A stretch of 64,000 nucleotides of DNA from the NCBI GenBank assembly GCA_003565555.1, contig PXBH01000068.1:1-64000 (forward strand), in the 5' to 3' direction. This stretch comes from Cryomorphaceae bacterium (GTDB taxonomy: Bacteria > Bacteroidota > Bacteroidia > Flavobacteriales_D > Cryomorphaceae). Made by a program: the position numbers and the translations under genes. This document shows, one piece after another, positions 8,524 through 17,059 of this stretch. Under the pieces are notes generated by a model. It had not been told where the DNA came from. It saw only the letters and a list, made by a program, of their open reading frames with translations, and searched no databases. Every line of letters begins with the position of its first letter. Positions within the stretch are counted from its first letter, which is position 1.

Positions 8524-9934
8524 CATCTGTGCTCTGCACCATCGCACAAGAAGAGCAGCCGCCGGAGTCGGCAGGCTGTTTTTCTTCGCGGTGCTGATCG
8601 GCTTGCTTGCGGCCTGCACGGGCGCCCGCGGACTCACCAAGCGGGGCGCGGAAATGGAAGCCGCAGGCTTGTATACCGAGGCCGCCAACTTCTATTTTAA
8701 TGCCTTGCTGCGCGACAGGACGCGCACGGACGCACGGATCGGACTCAACAATACTGCAGGGCGCGTTTTCAACGACAAGCTGGACGTTTTTTCCCGGCAC
8801 CGCGCCATGGACGAACACGGCGAAGCCGTGGCCGCTTACACCGATGCAATGGCCTACAGAGATCGCATTGCAAGGGTGGGCATCAACTTGGACATGGCAT
8901 CCCATTTCGAAGATGATTTCAAATATTCCAAATCCGCCTACCTCCGCACCCTCTACGCTCGGGCGAATGACCTGATGGCAGAGCGGCGCTTCGATGAGGC
9001 CAAAGCCATTTTCAAAGATGTGATGCGCTTGGATCCCGATTACAAAGATGTAACGGAACTCAAAGGCGTTGCCCTCAACGAACCGCTCTACATGAGCGCT
9101 ACGGCGCACTTCGATGCCGGACGCTACCGAGAAGCTTTTTTTGACTTGGATCAAATCGTATCCAATGACCCCGACTATCGAGATGCAGCTATACTGCGGG
9201 CCGAGGCCCTCGAGCTCGGCCGTTTTCCCATTGCCCTCTCACCTTTCGAAAATGCTACGCCCGTAAACAATATTGAACGCCGCGTGTATGCGTTTTTCAT
9301 CACCGCGCTGAGCGAAATTGACGATCCCTTTGTGCGCGTCGTGGAGCGCGACAATATGGATAAAATTCTGGACGAACAACGCCTCAGTCTGAGCGGTATC
9401 GTAGACGAACGTACGGCGGGCCGCGTGGGAAATCTCTTGGGGGCGAAAGCGCTGCTTACCGCCACCGTACTTTCGTACTCCTCAAAGCCGGGCCGAGTTC
9501 GGGTCACTGAAAAAGAGGGATTCGAATCTTACCGCGTAAAGCTCTACAATCCCGCCACTGAAAGGAACTACTTTGAAACCCGCTACCGCCCGGTGAAATA
9601 CAATGAATACTTCAACAGAAACGAGGTCAGCATTTCGATTCAGTATAAAGCCATTTCTTTGGAATCGGGAGAATTGCTGTTTTCGCGCATCACCGAACGG
9701 ACGGAAGAAGACCAAATGTACTATGCGGCTTACGACGGCGAAGTGAACAATCTTTTCCCCGCGGGTCCGCAAGGCGTTCTCACCTCCAATCGGGACAGAC
9801 AGCGCCTGCAAAACCTCATTCGGGCACCGCGTACTGTAAGGTCTGTCGATGATCTGTCAAGCGCTGCCATCAGGAGCGCCGCAGAACAGCTGAACCGCGA
9901 CCTGACCGACCACCTCAACAAAGCAAACCGATGA
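8501..9934 (+). CDS. CsgG-like lipoprotein with N-terminal TPR region
   Basis: A 477-residue predicted outer-membrane lipoprotein with lipobox LLAAC (C39) after a long n-region. Residues 45-235 are helical and TPR-like (for example RRFDEAKAIFKDVMRLDPDY). Residues about 240-400 resemble the CsgG family: FENATP, then VVERDNMDKILDEQRLSLSG, then an LLGAKALLTATV strand. CsgG forms the curli export channel; related proteins include the flagellar factor FlgO. The ATG at 8501 overlaps the DUF4476 gene by 23 bases and has GAGGAA upstream; no start codon lies nearer the signal peptide. The next gene overlaps by 4 bases. CsgG-like homology is visible in motifs; channel formation is not shown. Confidence 0.72.
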   Translation: MNLYRANSICALHHRTRRAAAGVGRLFFFAVLIGLLAACTGARGLTKRGAEMEAAGLYTEAANFYFNALLRDRTRTDARIGLNNTAGRVFNDKLDVFSRHRAMDEHGEAVAAYTDAMAYRDRIARVGINLDMASHFEDDFKYSKSAYLRTLYARANDLMAERRFDEAKAIFKDVMRLDPDYKDVTELKGVALNEPLYMSATAHFDAGRYREAFFDLDQIVSNDPDYRDAAILRAEALELGRFPIALSPFENATPVNNIERRVYAFFITALSEIDDPFVRVVERDNMDKILDEQRLSLSGIVDERTAGRVGNLLGAKALLTATVLSYSSKPGRVRVTEKEGFESYRVKLYNPATERNYFETRYRPVKYNEYFNRNEVSISIQYKAISLESGELLFSRITERTEEDQMYYAAYDGEVNNLFPAGPQGVLTSNRDRQRLQNLIRAPRTVRSVDDLSSAAIRSAAEQLNRDLTDHLNKANR

Positions 9935-11298
9935 GGGGTCTCACCGCTATCTTGACGGTCCTCGTGCTTGCCGGCTGCGGCACACGCACCGAGACGGCGC
10001 AAACAGCGGCAGACCCGAGACCCGCTTGGGTCAGTTCGCGTCCCCTATCCGGCATGTACTACATAGGTATCGGGGTGGCCCAAAAGAATCCCAACACCAA
10101 TTATCAGCGCACGGCGCGGGAAAGTGCGCTTTCGGATCTCGCTTCGGAGATACAGGTCAATGTGAGCACCAACTCCCTGCTCTACACCTTAGAGCGCGAG
10201 TACAAGTTTGAACAGGAATTCAGAGAGACCATTCAGGTGACCTCTGATTTGGACCTGGAAGATTTTGAAATGGTCGATGTATGGGAAGATGCCAACAGCT
10301 TCTGGGTATACTACAGACTGAACAAACAGGATTACGCCGACAGGAAACGCGCAAAGAAAAACGCAGCCGAGAACCTCGCACTGGACTTCTACGCCAAGGG
10401 GCTGAGCGCAGAAAATGATCGTCAGTTCAATACCGCTGTTGATTCCTACCTCCGCGGGCTGCAGGCGCTCGAAAGCTTTTGGGCGGAGGCGAACAATGTG
10501 AGCTTTCAAGGCAATGACATTCTGCTGGACAATGCTTTATACACTGCGTTAAGGGACCTGCTCAGCGGGGTACGGATCAATGCGGAAAACGAAGTGCGAC
10601 TCACTTGGCAAAACAGTTTCCGCACCACGGCAAAGCTCTTGGTAACCGCTGCGGGCAGCGGCAATCCGCTGGAAGGCGTTCCGCTGAGCTACGAATATTT
10701 CGGTGCCTACGGGCGCTACCGCGGCAAGACCGCATCCAATGCCGACGGACGTGCCGATATCGCCATCAATGAAGCGGAAAAAGACCGCTCCGGTCATGTG
10801 CTGGTCACCGCAGTGGATACCGAATTTCTCTTTGAGCCCTTTCGCTCCGATCGGTTTATGCGCAGGCTCACGGAATCCATGCGGAGTGCCACCGCCCAAA
10901 CACCCATTCTCTATGTGGCACCGGTCGTCTACCTGGACACCGAAGAGAAAAATCTGGGCAGCCGAATGAGCACCGCCCCCCTTTCATCTGCCGTGAAGAC
11001 TTCACTCCTCAGGCGCGGCGTGCGCTTTACGGAAAACCGCAGCGACGCGGACTTGACGGTGATCATCCGCGCAGACACACGCAGCGGAAGCAGGGTACAG
11101 GGATTTGCCACCGGCTTTCTGGACCTGGACATCTCGGTACGTAACAATGCCACCCGCGAACGCGTGTACCATGTGAGCCGCGCAGACCTCCGGGGCACAG
11201 ACCTGGACTTTGAAAGAGCGGGCATCAAAGCATATGAAAACATCACCCGCAACATAGAATCAGAGTTAATGCGGCGAATGGCAAACGATTTATTTTAA
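9931..11298 (+). CDS. LPP20-like lipoprotein with additional C-terminal domains
   Basis: A 455-residue lipoprotein with lipobox VLAGC (C16). Residues about 28-150 match the LPP20/FlgP-like pattern: PAWVSSRPLSGMYYIGIGVA, then a helix with ARESALSDLASEIQVNVST, then FWVYYRLNKQDY. A short TPR-like helical piece follows (150-185). A beta-sandwich like a carboxypeptidase-regulatory or CnaB domain is at 230-300, and an uncharacterised alpha/beta domain fills 325-455. The layered order of an LPP20-like domain plus further domains recalls FlgT. Its ATG overlaps the CsgG-like gene by 4 bases (ATGA), showing coupling. Probably attached to the periplasmic face of the outer membrane. Confidence 0.72.
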   Translation: MRGLTAILTVLVLAGCGTRTETAQTAADPRPAWVSSRPLSGMYYIGIGVAQKNPNTNYQRTARESALSDLASEIQVNVSTNSLLYTLEREYKFEQEFRETIQVTSDLDLEDFEMVDVWEDANSFWVYYRLNKQDYADRKRAKKNAAENLALDFYAKGLSAENDRQFNTAVDSYLRGLQALESFWAEANNVSFQGNDILLDNALYTALRDLLSGVRINAENEVRLTWQNSFRTTAKLLVTAAGSGNPLEGVPLSYEYFGAYGRYRGKTASNADGRADIAINEAEKDRSGHVLVTAVDTEFLFEPFRSDRFMRRLTESMRSATAQTPILYVAPVVYLDTEEKNLGSRMSTAPLSSAVKTSLLRRGVRFTENRSDADLTVIIRADTRSGSRVQGFATGFLDLDISVRNNATRERVYHVSRADLRGTDLDFERAGIKAYENITRNIESELMRRMANDLF

Positions 11299-11356
11299 TG
11301 CAAAGCCAATTTTGGCACAGTTTCTGACATCTCATAAACCACAAAAGAAGAACACC

Positions 11357-11950
11357 ATGAAAGCACGAAGCACAGGCATTTTTGTACGCACCGGCATAAT
11401 GCTCTTTTTGGCTGCCGCGGTAGCCACAGGTTGCAAAAAGAAGAAAGACGCCGTTCAACCCGCCCCCGCAGGAGAAGAACTTGTCACAGAATATTGCGCA
11501 GGACCCGAATACTTCAGCAATGAAGAATTCTTTCGATCAAACGGGCTGGGCGAAAGCATGGATCAAGCTACTGCCCGCCGACGCGCCATGAGCAATGCCC
11601 GCGGGGACCTCGCCGCCGCTATCAGCACTACGGTAAAAGGCACAACCGACAACTACGTGAATTCACGTGAGTTCAACAACCGAGAGGAAGTGCAGGAGCG
11701 CTTCGAAAGCTTGACCCGCGAAGTCATCAATCAAGAGCTGAACGGTGTGAGAACCATCTGCCAGCAAGCCGTGCGCGTGACCGCCAACGGAAACTACAAG
11801 TACTACGTGGCCATCGAATTGAGCGGCCAAGAGCTCCTCGGTGCCATGAACAGCCGACTCTCGAATGACGAGCGACTCCGCATCGACTATGACTACGAGC
11901 AGTTCAAAAAAACCTTCGAGCAGGAAATGGAGAATTTCTCACGACGATAA
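11357..11950 (+). CDS. LPP20-like lipoprotein
   Basis: A 197-residue lipoprotein with lipobox VATGC (C26) followed by KKKKD. The core shows the LPP20 signature: EYCAGPEYFSNEEFFRSNGL, then a helix ARRRAMSNARGDLAAAISTT, a long amphipathic stretch, and YKYYVAIELSG near residue 155. The start at 11357 is chosen over an upstream in-frame start because it opens the signal peptide directly and has AAAAGAAG before it. It is the third gene of the CsgG-like/LPP20 cluster, 58 bases downstream, and is closed by a strong terminator. Its close pairing with another LPP20 protein suggests a multi-subunit periplasmic assembly. Confidence 0.73.
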   Translation: MKARSTGIFVRTGIMLFLAAAVATGCKKKKDAVQPAPAGEELVTEYCAGPEYFSNEEFFRSNGLGESMDQATARRRAMSNARGDLAAAISTTVKGTTDNYVNSREFNNREEVQERFESLTREVINQELNGVRTICQQAVRVTANGNYKYYVAIELSGQELLGAMNSRLSNDERLRIDYDYEQFKKTFEQEMENFSRR

Positions 11951-11974
11951 TCCCTTTCACTCTCCGAATTTTGA

Positions 11975-12010
11975 GGGGCCGATGCAATCTTGCATCGGCC
12001 CCTTTCTTTT
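11975..12010 (+). terminator. Strong rho-independent terminator closing the CsgG-like/LPP20 cluster
   Basis: Arms GGGGCCGATGCA (11975-11986) and TGCATCGGCCCC (11991-12002) form a 12-bp perfect stem with a 4-base loop, followed by TTTCTTTT. Confidence 0.88.
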
Positions 12011-12021
12011 AAACGAAACGC

Positions 12022-12029
12022 TACCTTTG
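12022..12029 (+). promoter_or_regulatory. Bacteroidota -7 box (TACCTTTG) of the DUF423 gene
   Basis: A perfect TAnnTTTG element directly after the preceding terminator. Only four bases separate it from the GTG start at 12034, so transcription would begin at or next to the start codon. No clear -33 TTTG is seen. Confidence 0.72.
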
Positions 12030-12033
12030 CAAG

Positions 12034-12441
12034 GTGACCTATAAAACAAAAAACTACACCGCGCTGGCGGCCTTTTTTATGGCCACGGCCGTTGCCCTCG
12101 GCGCATTGGGGGCACACGCCTTGCAATCGGTACTTTCGCCGGAGCGGCTGGACTCCTTCGAAACGGGGGTGCGCTATCAGGCTTGGCACGCCCTCGGACT
12201 TCTGGCCACGCAGCTCATTCCGGAATCTTCCCTTTCCGGAAAATCAAAACGCTCGATCAGCCGCCTTTTCGGAGCGGGGATCATTTGCTTCAGCTTTTCC
12301 ATATACCTGCTGGCGCTTCGAGATGTCTTGGGCATTGCGGCCGCAGCCCCCATCCTCGGGCCGATCACGCCTGTAGGCGGACTCCTCCTCATCGCGGGCT
12401 GGACAGTCCTTTTCATCTCCCTGATTCGCCGAAAGGCGTGA
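12034..12441 (+). CDS. DUF423 family membrane protein
   Basis: A 135-residue protein with four predicted membrane helices. The N-terminal sequence ALAAFFMATAVALGALGAHA is the DUF423 (YgdD/YwdK) hallmark, with the conserved GAxGAHAL, and YQAWHALGLL follows. The function of this small inner-membrane family is unknown. The start is GTG; using the next internal Met would cut the first helix. The -7 box lies only four bases before the GTG, so the mRNA is probably leaderless. The gene stands alone between a terminator and the pckA promoter. Confidence 0.88.
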   Translation: MTYKTKNYTALAAFFMATAVALGALGAHALQSVLSPERLDSFETGVRYQAWHALGLLATQLIPESSLSGKSKRSISRLFGAGIICFSFSIYLLALRDVLGIAAAAPILGPITPVGGLLLIAGWTVLFISLIRRKA

Positions 12442-12609
12442 AACCCGAAAGTATTCCCGGGCCTGACAGGATAAGGCGGTAAAGTGTCAGGAACACACTT
12501 TGCGCCCGGCGGGAACCCAAGATTCTTATTGCTGATTTACAATGAACTAAAGAGCTGTTTTCGGTCTTTTCAACGGATTATCCCTTCCCCGCCGCACGTG
12601 CAAAACCCT

Positions 12610-12617
12610 TAACTTTG
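12610..12617 (+). promoter_or_regulatory. -7 box (TAACTTTG) of pckA
   Basis: A perfect TAnnTTTG element 31 bases before the pckA ATG at 12649, giving a 5' leader of roughly 25 bases. No clear -33 TTTG is seen. Confidence 0.68.
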
Positions 12618-12648
12618 GAGCCAAATTGATGAAATCAAAAATTACCTC

Positions 12649-14262
12649 ATGAATCATTACGGCATAGTACCGGAAAACAACGACCTCAGTAAAATCGGAC
12701 TTGAAAATGCGGACAGTGCATTCTGGAACCTCAATCCTTCAGAACTCACCGAAGAAACCATTGTAAAAGGCCTCGGGGTGCTCAGCAGTACGGGCGCTCT
12801 GGCCATAGATACGGGAGATTTTACGGGCCGCTCACCCAAGGACAGATTCATCGTGGAGGATGACATCACCCGCGATCACATTTGGTGGGGCGACATCAAT
12901 ATCAAATTTGATTCGGAGAAGTTTGACCGCCTTTACAACCGCATGTGCGCTTACCTCACGGGCAGAGAGATTTACGTGAAAGACGCTGCCGTGTGCGACC
13001 ATCCTGAGCACCGCATGAATGTACGCGTGGTCACCGAGCTGTCCTGGAGCAATCTCTTCATCGACAATATGTTTCTGCGGCTCTCCGCCGAAGAGAAAAG
13101 AGCCTTCACCCCCGAGTGGACCGTGGTATGCGCCCCGGGGTTCAAGGCCGATCCCGAAATCGACGGAACGCGACAGCAAAACTTCGCCATACTGAATTTC
13201 ACCCGTAAAATGGCCATTGTAGGGGGCACGGGATACACGGGAGAGATGAAAAAAGGCATATTCAGCGTGCTCAACTTCGTCCTTCCCCACTTCAAGGGTA
13301 TCCTCCCGATGCACTGCTCGGCCAATGTGGGCAAAAACGGAGATACGTCCATCTTCTTCGGGCTTTCCGGTACGGGGAAAACAACCCTTTCATCCGATCC
13401 GAACCGCGGCCTTATCGGCGATGATGAGCACGGGTGGACGGACGACGGCATCTTCAATTTCGAAGGAGGTTGCTACGCGAAATGCATCAACCTCACGGAA
13501 AAACAGGAGCCGCAGATCTACCGCGCCATCAAATTCGGCGCCCTGCTTGAAAATACTGTTTTCAAGGAAGATACCTCCGAAGTGGATTTTGAGGACGGAA
13601 GCAAAACGGAAAATACACGTGTGAGCTACCCCATCCACCACATCGATAATGCCGTATCGCCCTCGCGCGGAGTGGTGCCGAAAAATGTATTCTTCCTGAC
13701 AGCCGATGCCTTCGGTGTACTCCCTCCCGTCTCTAAGCTTACCCCGGAGCAAGCCTCTTTCCACTTCATCTCCGGATACACAGCCAAGGTGGCGGGCACC
13801 GAAGAGGGCGTAGTGGAACCGCAATCCGCTTTCTCCGCCTGTTTCGGCGCACCCTTCATGCCCCTGCATCCCGGCAAGTACGCCGAGATGCTCGCTGAGC
13901 GCATGAAAAAGCACAATACGACGGTGTGGCTGATCAACACCGGCTGGAGCGGAGGCGCCTACGGTGAGGGGAGCCGCATCAAACTCAAATACACCCGAGC
14001 CATGATTACCGCCGCGCTCGAAGGCAAGCTCGATAAGGCCGAATTTGAGGAGCACGAAGTATTCGGTCTTTCCATGCCCACCTCATGTCCCGAGGTGCCC
14101 GACGAGATTCTGAACCCCAAAAACACTTGGAAGGACAAAGCTGCCTACGACCACAAAGCCAATATTCTGGCGGGAAAGTTCGTAGACAACTTTAAGAAAT
14201 TCGAATCCGGTGTGAGCGAGGGCATCCGAAATGCCGCTCCCAAGGTGCGTGAGCGCGCCTGA
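12649..14262 (+). CDS. pckA: Phosphoenolpyruvate carboxykinase (ATP)
   Basis: A 537-residue ATP-dependent PEPCK of normal length. It converts oxaloacetate and ATP to PEP, CO2 and ADP, feeding gluconeogenesis or, in reverse, fixing CO2 in anaplerosis. Visible motifs are TGRSPKDRFIVED (substrate-binding Arg, near residue 60), the PEPCK-specific loop ILPMHCSANVGKNGDTSIFF, the P-loop GLSGTGKTTLS (about 238-248) and the metal-binding IGDDEHGW. It has its own TAACTTTG promoter and a terminator directly downstream, so it is monocistronic. The N-terminus has no unusual extension. Confidence 0.97.
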   Translation: MNHYGIVPENNDLSKIGLENADSAFWNLNPSELTEETIVKGLGVLSSTGALAIDTGDFTGRSPKDRFIVEDDITRDHIWWGDINIKFDSEKFDRLYNRMCAYLTGREIYVKDAAVCDHPEHRMNVRVVTELSWSNLFIDNMFLRLSAEEKRAFTPEWTVVCAPGFKADPEIDGTRQQNFAILNFTRKMAIVGGTGYTGEMKKGIFSVLNFVLPHFKGILPMHCSANVGKNGDTSIFFGLSGTGKTTLSSDPNRGLIGDDEHGWTDDGIFNFEGGCYAKCINLTEKQEPQIYRAIKFGALLENTVFKEDTSEVDFEDGSKTENTRVSYPIHHIDNAVSPSRGVVPKNVFFLTADAFGVLPPVSKLTPEQASFHFISGYTAKVAGTEEGVVEPQSAFSACFGAPFMPLHPGKYAEMLAERMKKHNTTVWLINTGWSGGAYGEGSRIKLKYTRAMITAALEGKLDKAEFEEHEVFGLSMPTSCPEVPDEILNPKNTWKDKAAYDHKANILAGKFVDNFKKFESGVSEGIRNAAPKVRERA

Positions 14263-14280
14263 ATGAAGGTTTGACTTAAA

Positions 14281-14312
14281 AGCGGCGGGCAGAGACCCGC
14301 CGTTTTTTTTAT
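14281..14312 (+). terminator. Rho-independent terminator after pckA
   Basis: Stem CGGCGGG (14283-14289) with CCCGCCG (14296-14302), a 6-base loop, and a run of eight T. Confidence 0.88.
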
Positions 14313-14343
14313 ACTTTCAACCGCTCAAAGGCAAGAACTCCAC

Positions 14344-15051
14344 GTGCACTATTTCCTCGACCCTGATTTTGATCCGAATGCCGGCATCCTCTGCCCGGAA
14401 GAAAGCCGCCACGCAATAAAGTCACTTCGGCTTGCGGCGGGCGACAGCATTCTTGTGGGCAACGGCAAGGGAAAACTCTACACCTGCACCGTGCGGCATG
14501 CGGGTCGAGACAGTCTGGCCACGGCGGTAACCGAAACGATGAGCATACCCCCGCCGCGCTTTCGGTTTGACCTCGCCGCAGCGCCGGTCAAAAATCCGAC
14601 GCGGTTTGAATGGTTCCTGGAAAAGGCCACGGAAACGGGCGTTCACACCATCACCCCCCTCCTGACCCGACGAACGGAAAGGCCCCGTTTTAAAACGGCA
14701 CGCGGCGAACGTATCATGCATGCAGCCGGCAAGCAGAGCAAAAGAGCATGGCTCGCCGAATTGAACCCGCTCACTCCTTTCGGAGATGTGCTGGGCAGCG
14801 CCCACGGGCTGAAGGTGATTGCCCATTGCGATGCAGACCGCGCAAGGCGAAACTTTGCCGATCTGATAAACGAAACTGCCGCAGAAAGCGTTTTGGTACT
14901 GATCGGCCCGGAAGGTGACTTCACTCCTGAAGAAATTGATGCCGCAGTTGCTGCGGGCTTTACGGAGGCCGACCTCGGACCGAACAGGCTGCGCACGGAA
15001 ACAGCAGGTGTGTATTGCGCATCCGTTTTGGCAGCAATGAAAATGAAATAA
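14344..15051 (+). CDS. rsmE: 16S rRNA (uracil1498-N3)-methyltransferase RsmE
   Basis: A 235-residue SPOUT-class methyltransferase. An N-terminal PUA-like domain (MHYFLDPDFDPNAG to about residue 70) precedes the trefoil-knot catalytic domain, with the signature LIGPEGDFTPEEIDAA (about 183-198) and LGPNRLRTETAGVYCASVLA at the C-terminus. It methylates N3 of U1498 in 16S rRNA. The start is GTG at 14344, since the conserved HYF follows at once. The next gene's ATG comes 9 bases after its stop, so it is co-transcribed with the DUF4159 protein. Confidence 0.93.
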   Translation: MHYFLDPDFDPNAGILCPEESRHAIKSLRLAAGDSILVGNGKGKLYTCTVRHAGRDSLATAVTETMSIPPPRFRFDLAAAPVKNPTRFEWFLEKATETGVHTITPLLTRRTERPRFKTARGERIMHAAGKQSKRAWLAELNPLTPFGDVLGSAHGLKVIAHCDADRARRNFADLINETAAESVLVLIGPEGDFTPEEIDAAVAAGFTEADLGPNRLRTETAGVYCASVLAAMKMK

Positions 15052-15059
15052 CCCCCGCT

Positions 15060-15737
15060 ATGAAAAAACTGTGCTTTCTGGTATTCATCTGCCTAACGGC
15101 AAACGGGCTCTTCGCCCAAAAAGATGCCTCATTTGCCCTCGCGGTGCTCCAATACCGCGGCGGAGGTGATTGGTACGCAAACCCAACCTCCGTGCCCAAC
15201 CTCCGGGACTTCTGCATAGAAAATCTGGGGATCAACCTCGGAGAAACACAATTCGCGGATGTGGGAAGTGCGGAACTGTTCAATTACCCCTGGGTGCACA
15301 TGACGGGGCACGGAAATGTAGTGTGGAACAGCAATGACATCGAAAACCTGAGGACCTATCTTCTCGGCGGAGGCTTTCTCCACATTGATGACAACTACGG
15401 CATGGACGCTTTCATCAGGCCGCAGATCAAAAAGCTCTTTCCCGATAAGGAGCTTGTAGAAGTCCCCTTCGATCATCCGATCTATCACCAAAAGTATTCC
15501 TTCAACGACGGCCTGCCCAAGGTACACGAGCACGACGGTCTGCCGCCGCAGGGCTTCGGTATTTTTCACGAAGGCCGAATCGTACTTTTTTACAGCTACG
15601 AAAGTGACTTGGGCAACGGCTGGGAAGATCCCGAGGTACACGGCGACCCGGAAGAAATCAGGCTCGAAGCGCTGAAGATGGGTGCCAACCTCGTGATGTA
15701 CGCACTCATGGGACAGGACGAGCCGGAAGCGGATTAA
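15060..15737 (+). CDS. Exported DUF4159 protein
   Basis: A 225-residue secreted protein. The ATG at 15060 opens a signal peptide ending near LFAQ (residue 20); an earlier start in the same frame lies inside rsmE and was discarded. The mature part matches DUF4159: FALAVLQYRGGGDWYANPTS, VHMTGHGNVVWNSNDIENLR, YLLGGGFLHIDDNYGMD and HPIYHQKYSF. The domain has a glutamine-amidotransferase-like, flavodoxin-like fold whose biochemical role is unknown. In Bacteroidota it often occurs as a stand-alone exported protein beside rsmE, as here. No lipobox. Confidence 0.85.
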   Translation: MKKLCFLVFICLTANGLFAQKDASFALAVLQYRGGGDWYANPTSVPNLRDFCIENLGINLGETQFADVGSAELFNYPWVHMTGHGNVVWNSNDIENLRTYLLGGGFLHIDDNYGMDAFIRPQIKKLFPDKELVEVPFDHPIYHQKYSFNDGLPKVHEHDGLPPQGFGIFHEGRIVLFYSYESDLGNGWEDPEVHGDPEEIRLEALKMGANLVMYALMGQDEPEAD

Positions 15738-16198
15738 GGGGGCGTCGGCGGCGTACGGAAAAAGAGGGGCTCAGCTTTGATAAAAGCCCTGATCGGATAC
15801 TGACCGCGACGTACCGAAAAGTGGGCGCTTAGCTTTATAGACGCTTAGACCTGACGGGTTTCGGAAACCCGTCAGGACTTCGGGGCGCGGAGACCGGTGG
15901 TTCTTATCAACGTGGGGGGCGGCGACGACCTCACAGAAATGTGGCCCACGTTACCCCGGCTTACAGAACGCGTTGCTCATGCCGGCGTCGGAGGTGTAAA
16001 CGGCCTCGTCGGGGAGTTCTCGTTTGCGGGAGAGATTCTTCACTCCGGAATGACAGCATCCGAGAGGGTTTTCGGGACGGATAAGGGAGAAGGAAGGGCG
16101 GTTGCGGTCGCAGTTGTCCTTGCTAAAATTACCGAACGAATGACCGTGGCGGGTCTTTATCAAGGTGTGATCGGGAGCTTTTTGCGGGTATTCAAGCC
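15738..16198. other. 461-bp intergenic region without a supported gene
   Basis: Between two convergent genes. It holds a long perfect hairpin at 15850-15876, listed separately. A plus-strand frame from 15897 runs into the antisense of the DUF4249 gene and has no features of a real protein. No terminator with a T-run was found for either flanking gene. Confidence 0.5.
15850..15876. repeat. REP-like perfect hairpin
   Basis: Twelve-base arms CCTGACGGGTTT and AAACCCGTCAGG flank CGG. There is no T-run on either side, so it is not a standard terminator. Its shape and intergenic position between convergent genes suggest a dispersed REP-type repeat; only one copy lies in this window. Confidence 0.65.
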
Positions 16199-17053
16199 TC
16201 AATCTATCCCTGCAACCACCGTAGCGCGATCGCTGCCCACCGCTCCGAAGAATCCCAAAGCGCGCTTGTCGGGGTTGCTCAGGTTGTTCACATTGCCGCG
16301 GATCGGGGCCGGAGGGGTGTCAAAAGGACTGCCCACAAAAGCCGTTTGCTGCTGCACGAGCTGAAGAAATTCCAAGGCATGACGTGAAATTCGCTGCTGT
16401 ACCACGGTGACGGTATCCCCTTCGCGAAAGAGTTCGTTGATCGGAGAGAAACCTACAATCATGCTGCCGTCTACAAAATCGTCGTTGGTAACGGCGATGT
16501 CGAAAGGATCATTCTTGAAGCGGCCGTTTACGATAACGCGCCATCGGTAATTATCCCCGCGGCCGGGCGGCTCGAAGGTGTCTATGAGTACGGCGTAGAT
16601 TTGGTCTTCATCCTGTTCCAAAAATTCGCTCGGCCCGTCGGGATCTACTTCCCAATAGATGTCGAGGATGGGCACGGGGGCGCGCAGAAGCTCCGGGGCG
16701 GTGGTGTACTGTTCGCCATCGGGCAGGGAAATATCGAGGATGTAGCTGCGCCCTACACGGCCGGAGTCGGGGAAGGTGTACACGCCGGGGGCGGTCTCCT
16801 CGAGGAGGAATACCTCACCTTCGGAATCACTGAGGGTGACGTCTGCACCCGTGGCGGGCGGAGGATCGGCCGCTTCGAAATAGGGCGCCGTGAAGGAGAG
16901 CTTCACGTGGTGGGGGCCCGGCTCATTGCTGATCCATCCCTCCACTACGAGCAGGGTCTCGCCCTCGGGAAGGTCGAGTTCTATCTTGTCCTCGCAGGCG
17001 CTGAATGTAAGCAGTGCTGCTGCAAAAACGGCTGTAGTCCTGATGCTTTTCAC
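16199..17053 (-). CDS. DUF4249 lipoprotein, partner of the TonB receptor
   Basis: A 284-residue lipoprotein with lipobox TFSAC (C20). The mature start EDKIELDLPEGETLLVVEGW is typical of DUF4249, a family regularly encoded directly after TonB-dependent receptors in Bacteroidota. The rest is beta-rich (TYTFPDS, GRSYILDISLPDG). It starts 6 bases after the receptor gene, so the two form an operon. By analogy with SusD-like partners it probably sits on the outer membrane and helps the receptor bind its ligand, but that role is inferred. The substrate is unknown. Confidence 0.84.
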   Translation of the reverse strand: MKSIRTTAVFAAALLTFSACEDKIELDLPEGETLLVVEGWISNEPGPHHVKLSFTAPYFEAADPPPATGADVTLSDSEGEVFLLEETAPGVYTFPDSGRVGRSYILDISLPDGEQYTTAPELLRAPVPILDIYWEVDPDGPSEFLEQDEDQIYAVLIDTFEPPGRGDNYRWRVIVNGRFKNDPFDIAVTNDDFVDGSMIVGFSPINELFREGDTVTVVQQRISRHALEFLQLVQQQTAFVGSPFDTPPAPIRGNVNNLSNPDKRALGFFGAVGSDRATVVAGID

Positions 17054-17059
17054 GGCTGC

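Noticed and set aside
15897-16364. 155-residue plus-strand open frame
   Set aside because: Extends into the antisense of the DUF4249 gene; no recognisable domain and no promoter.
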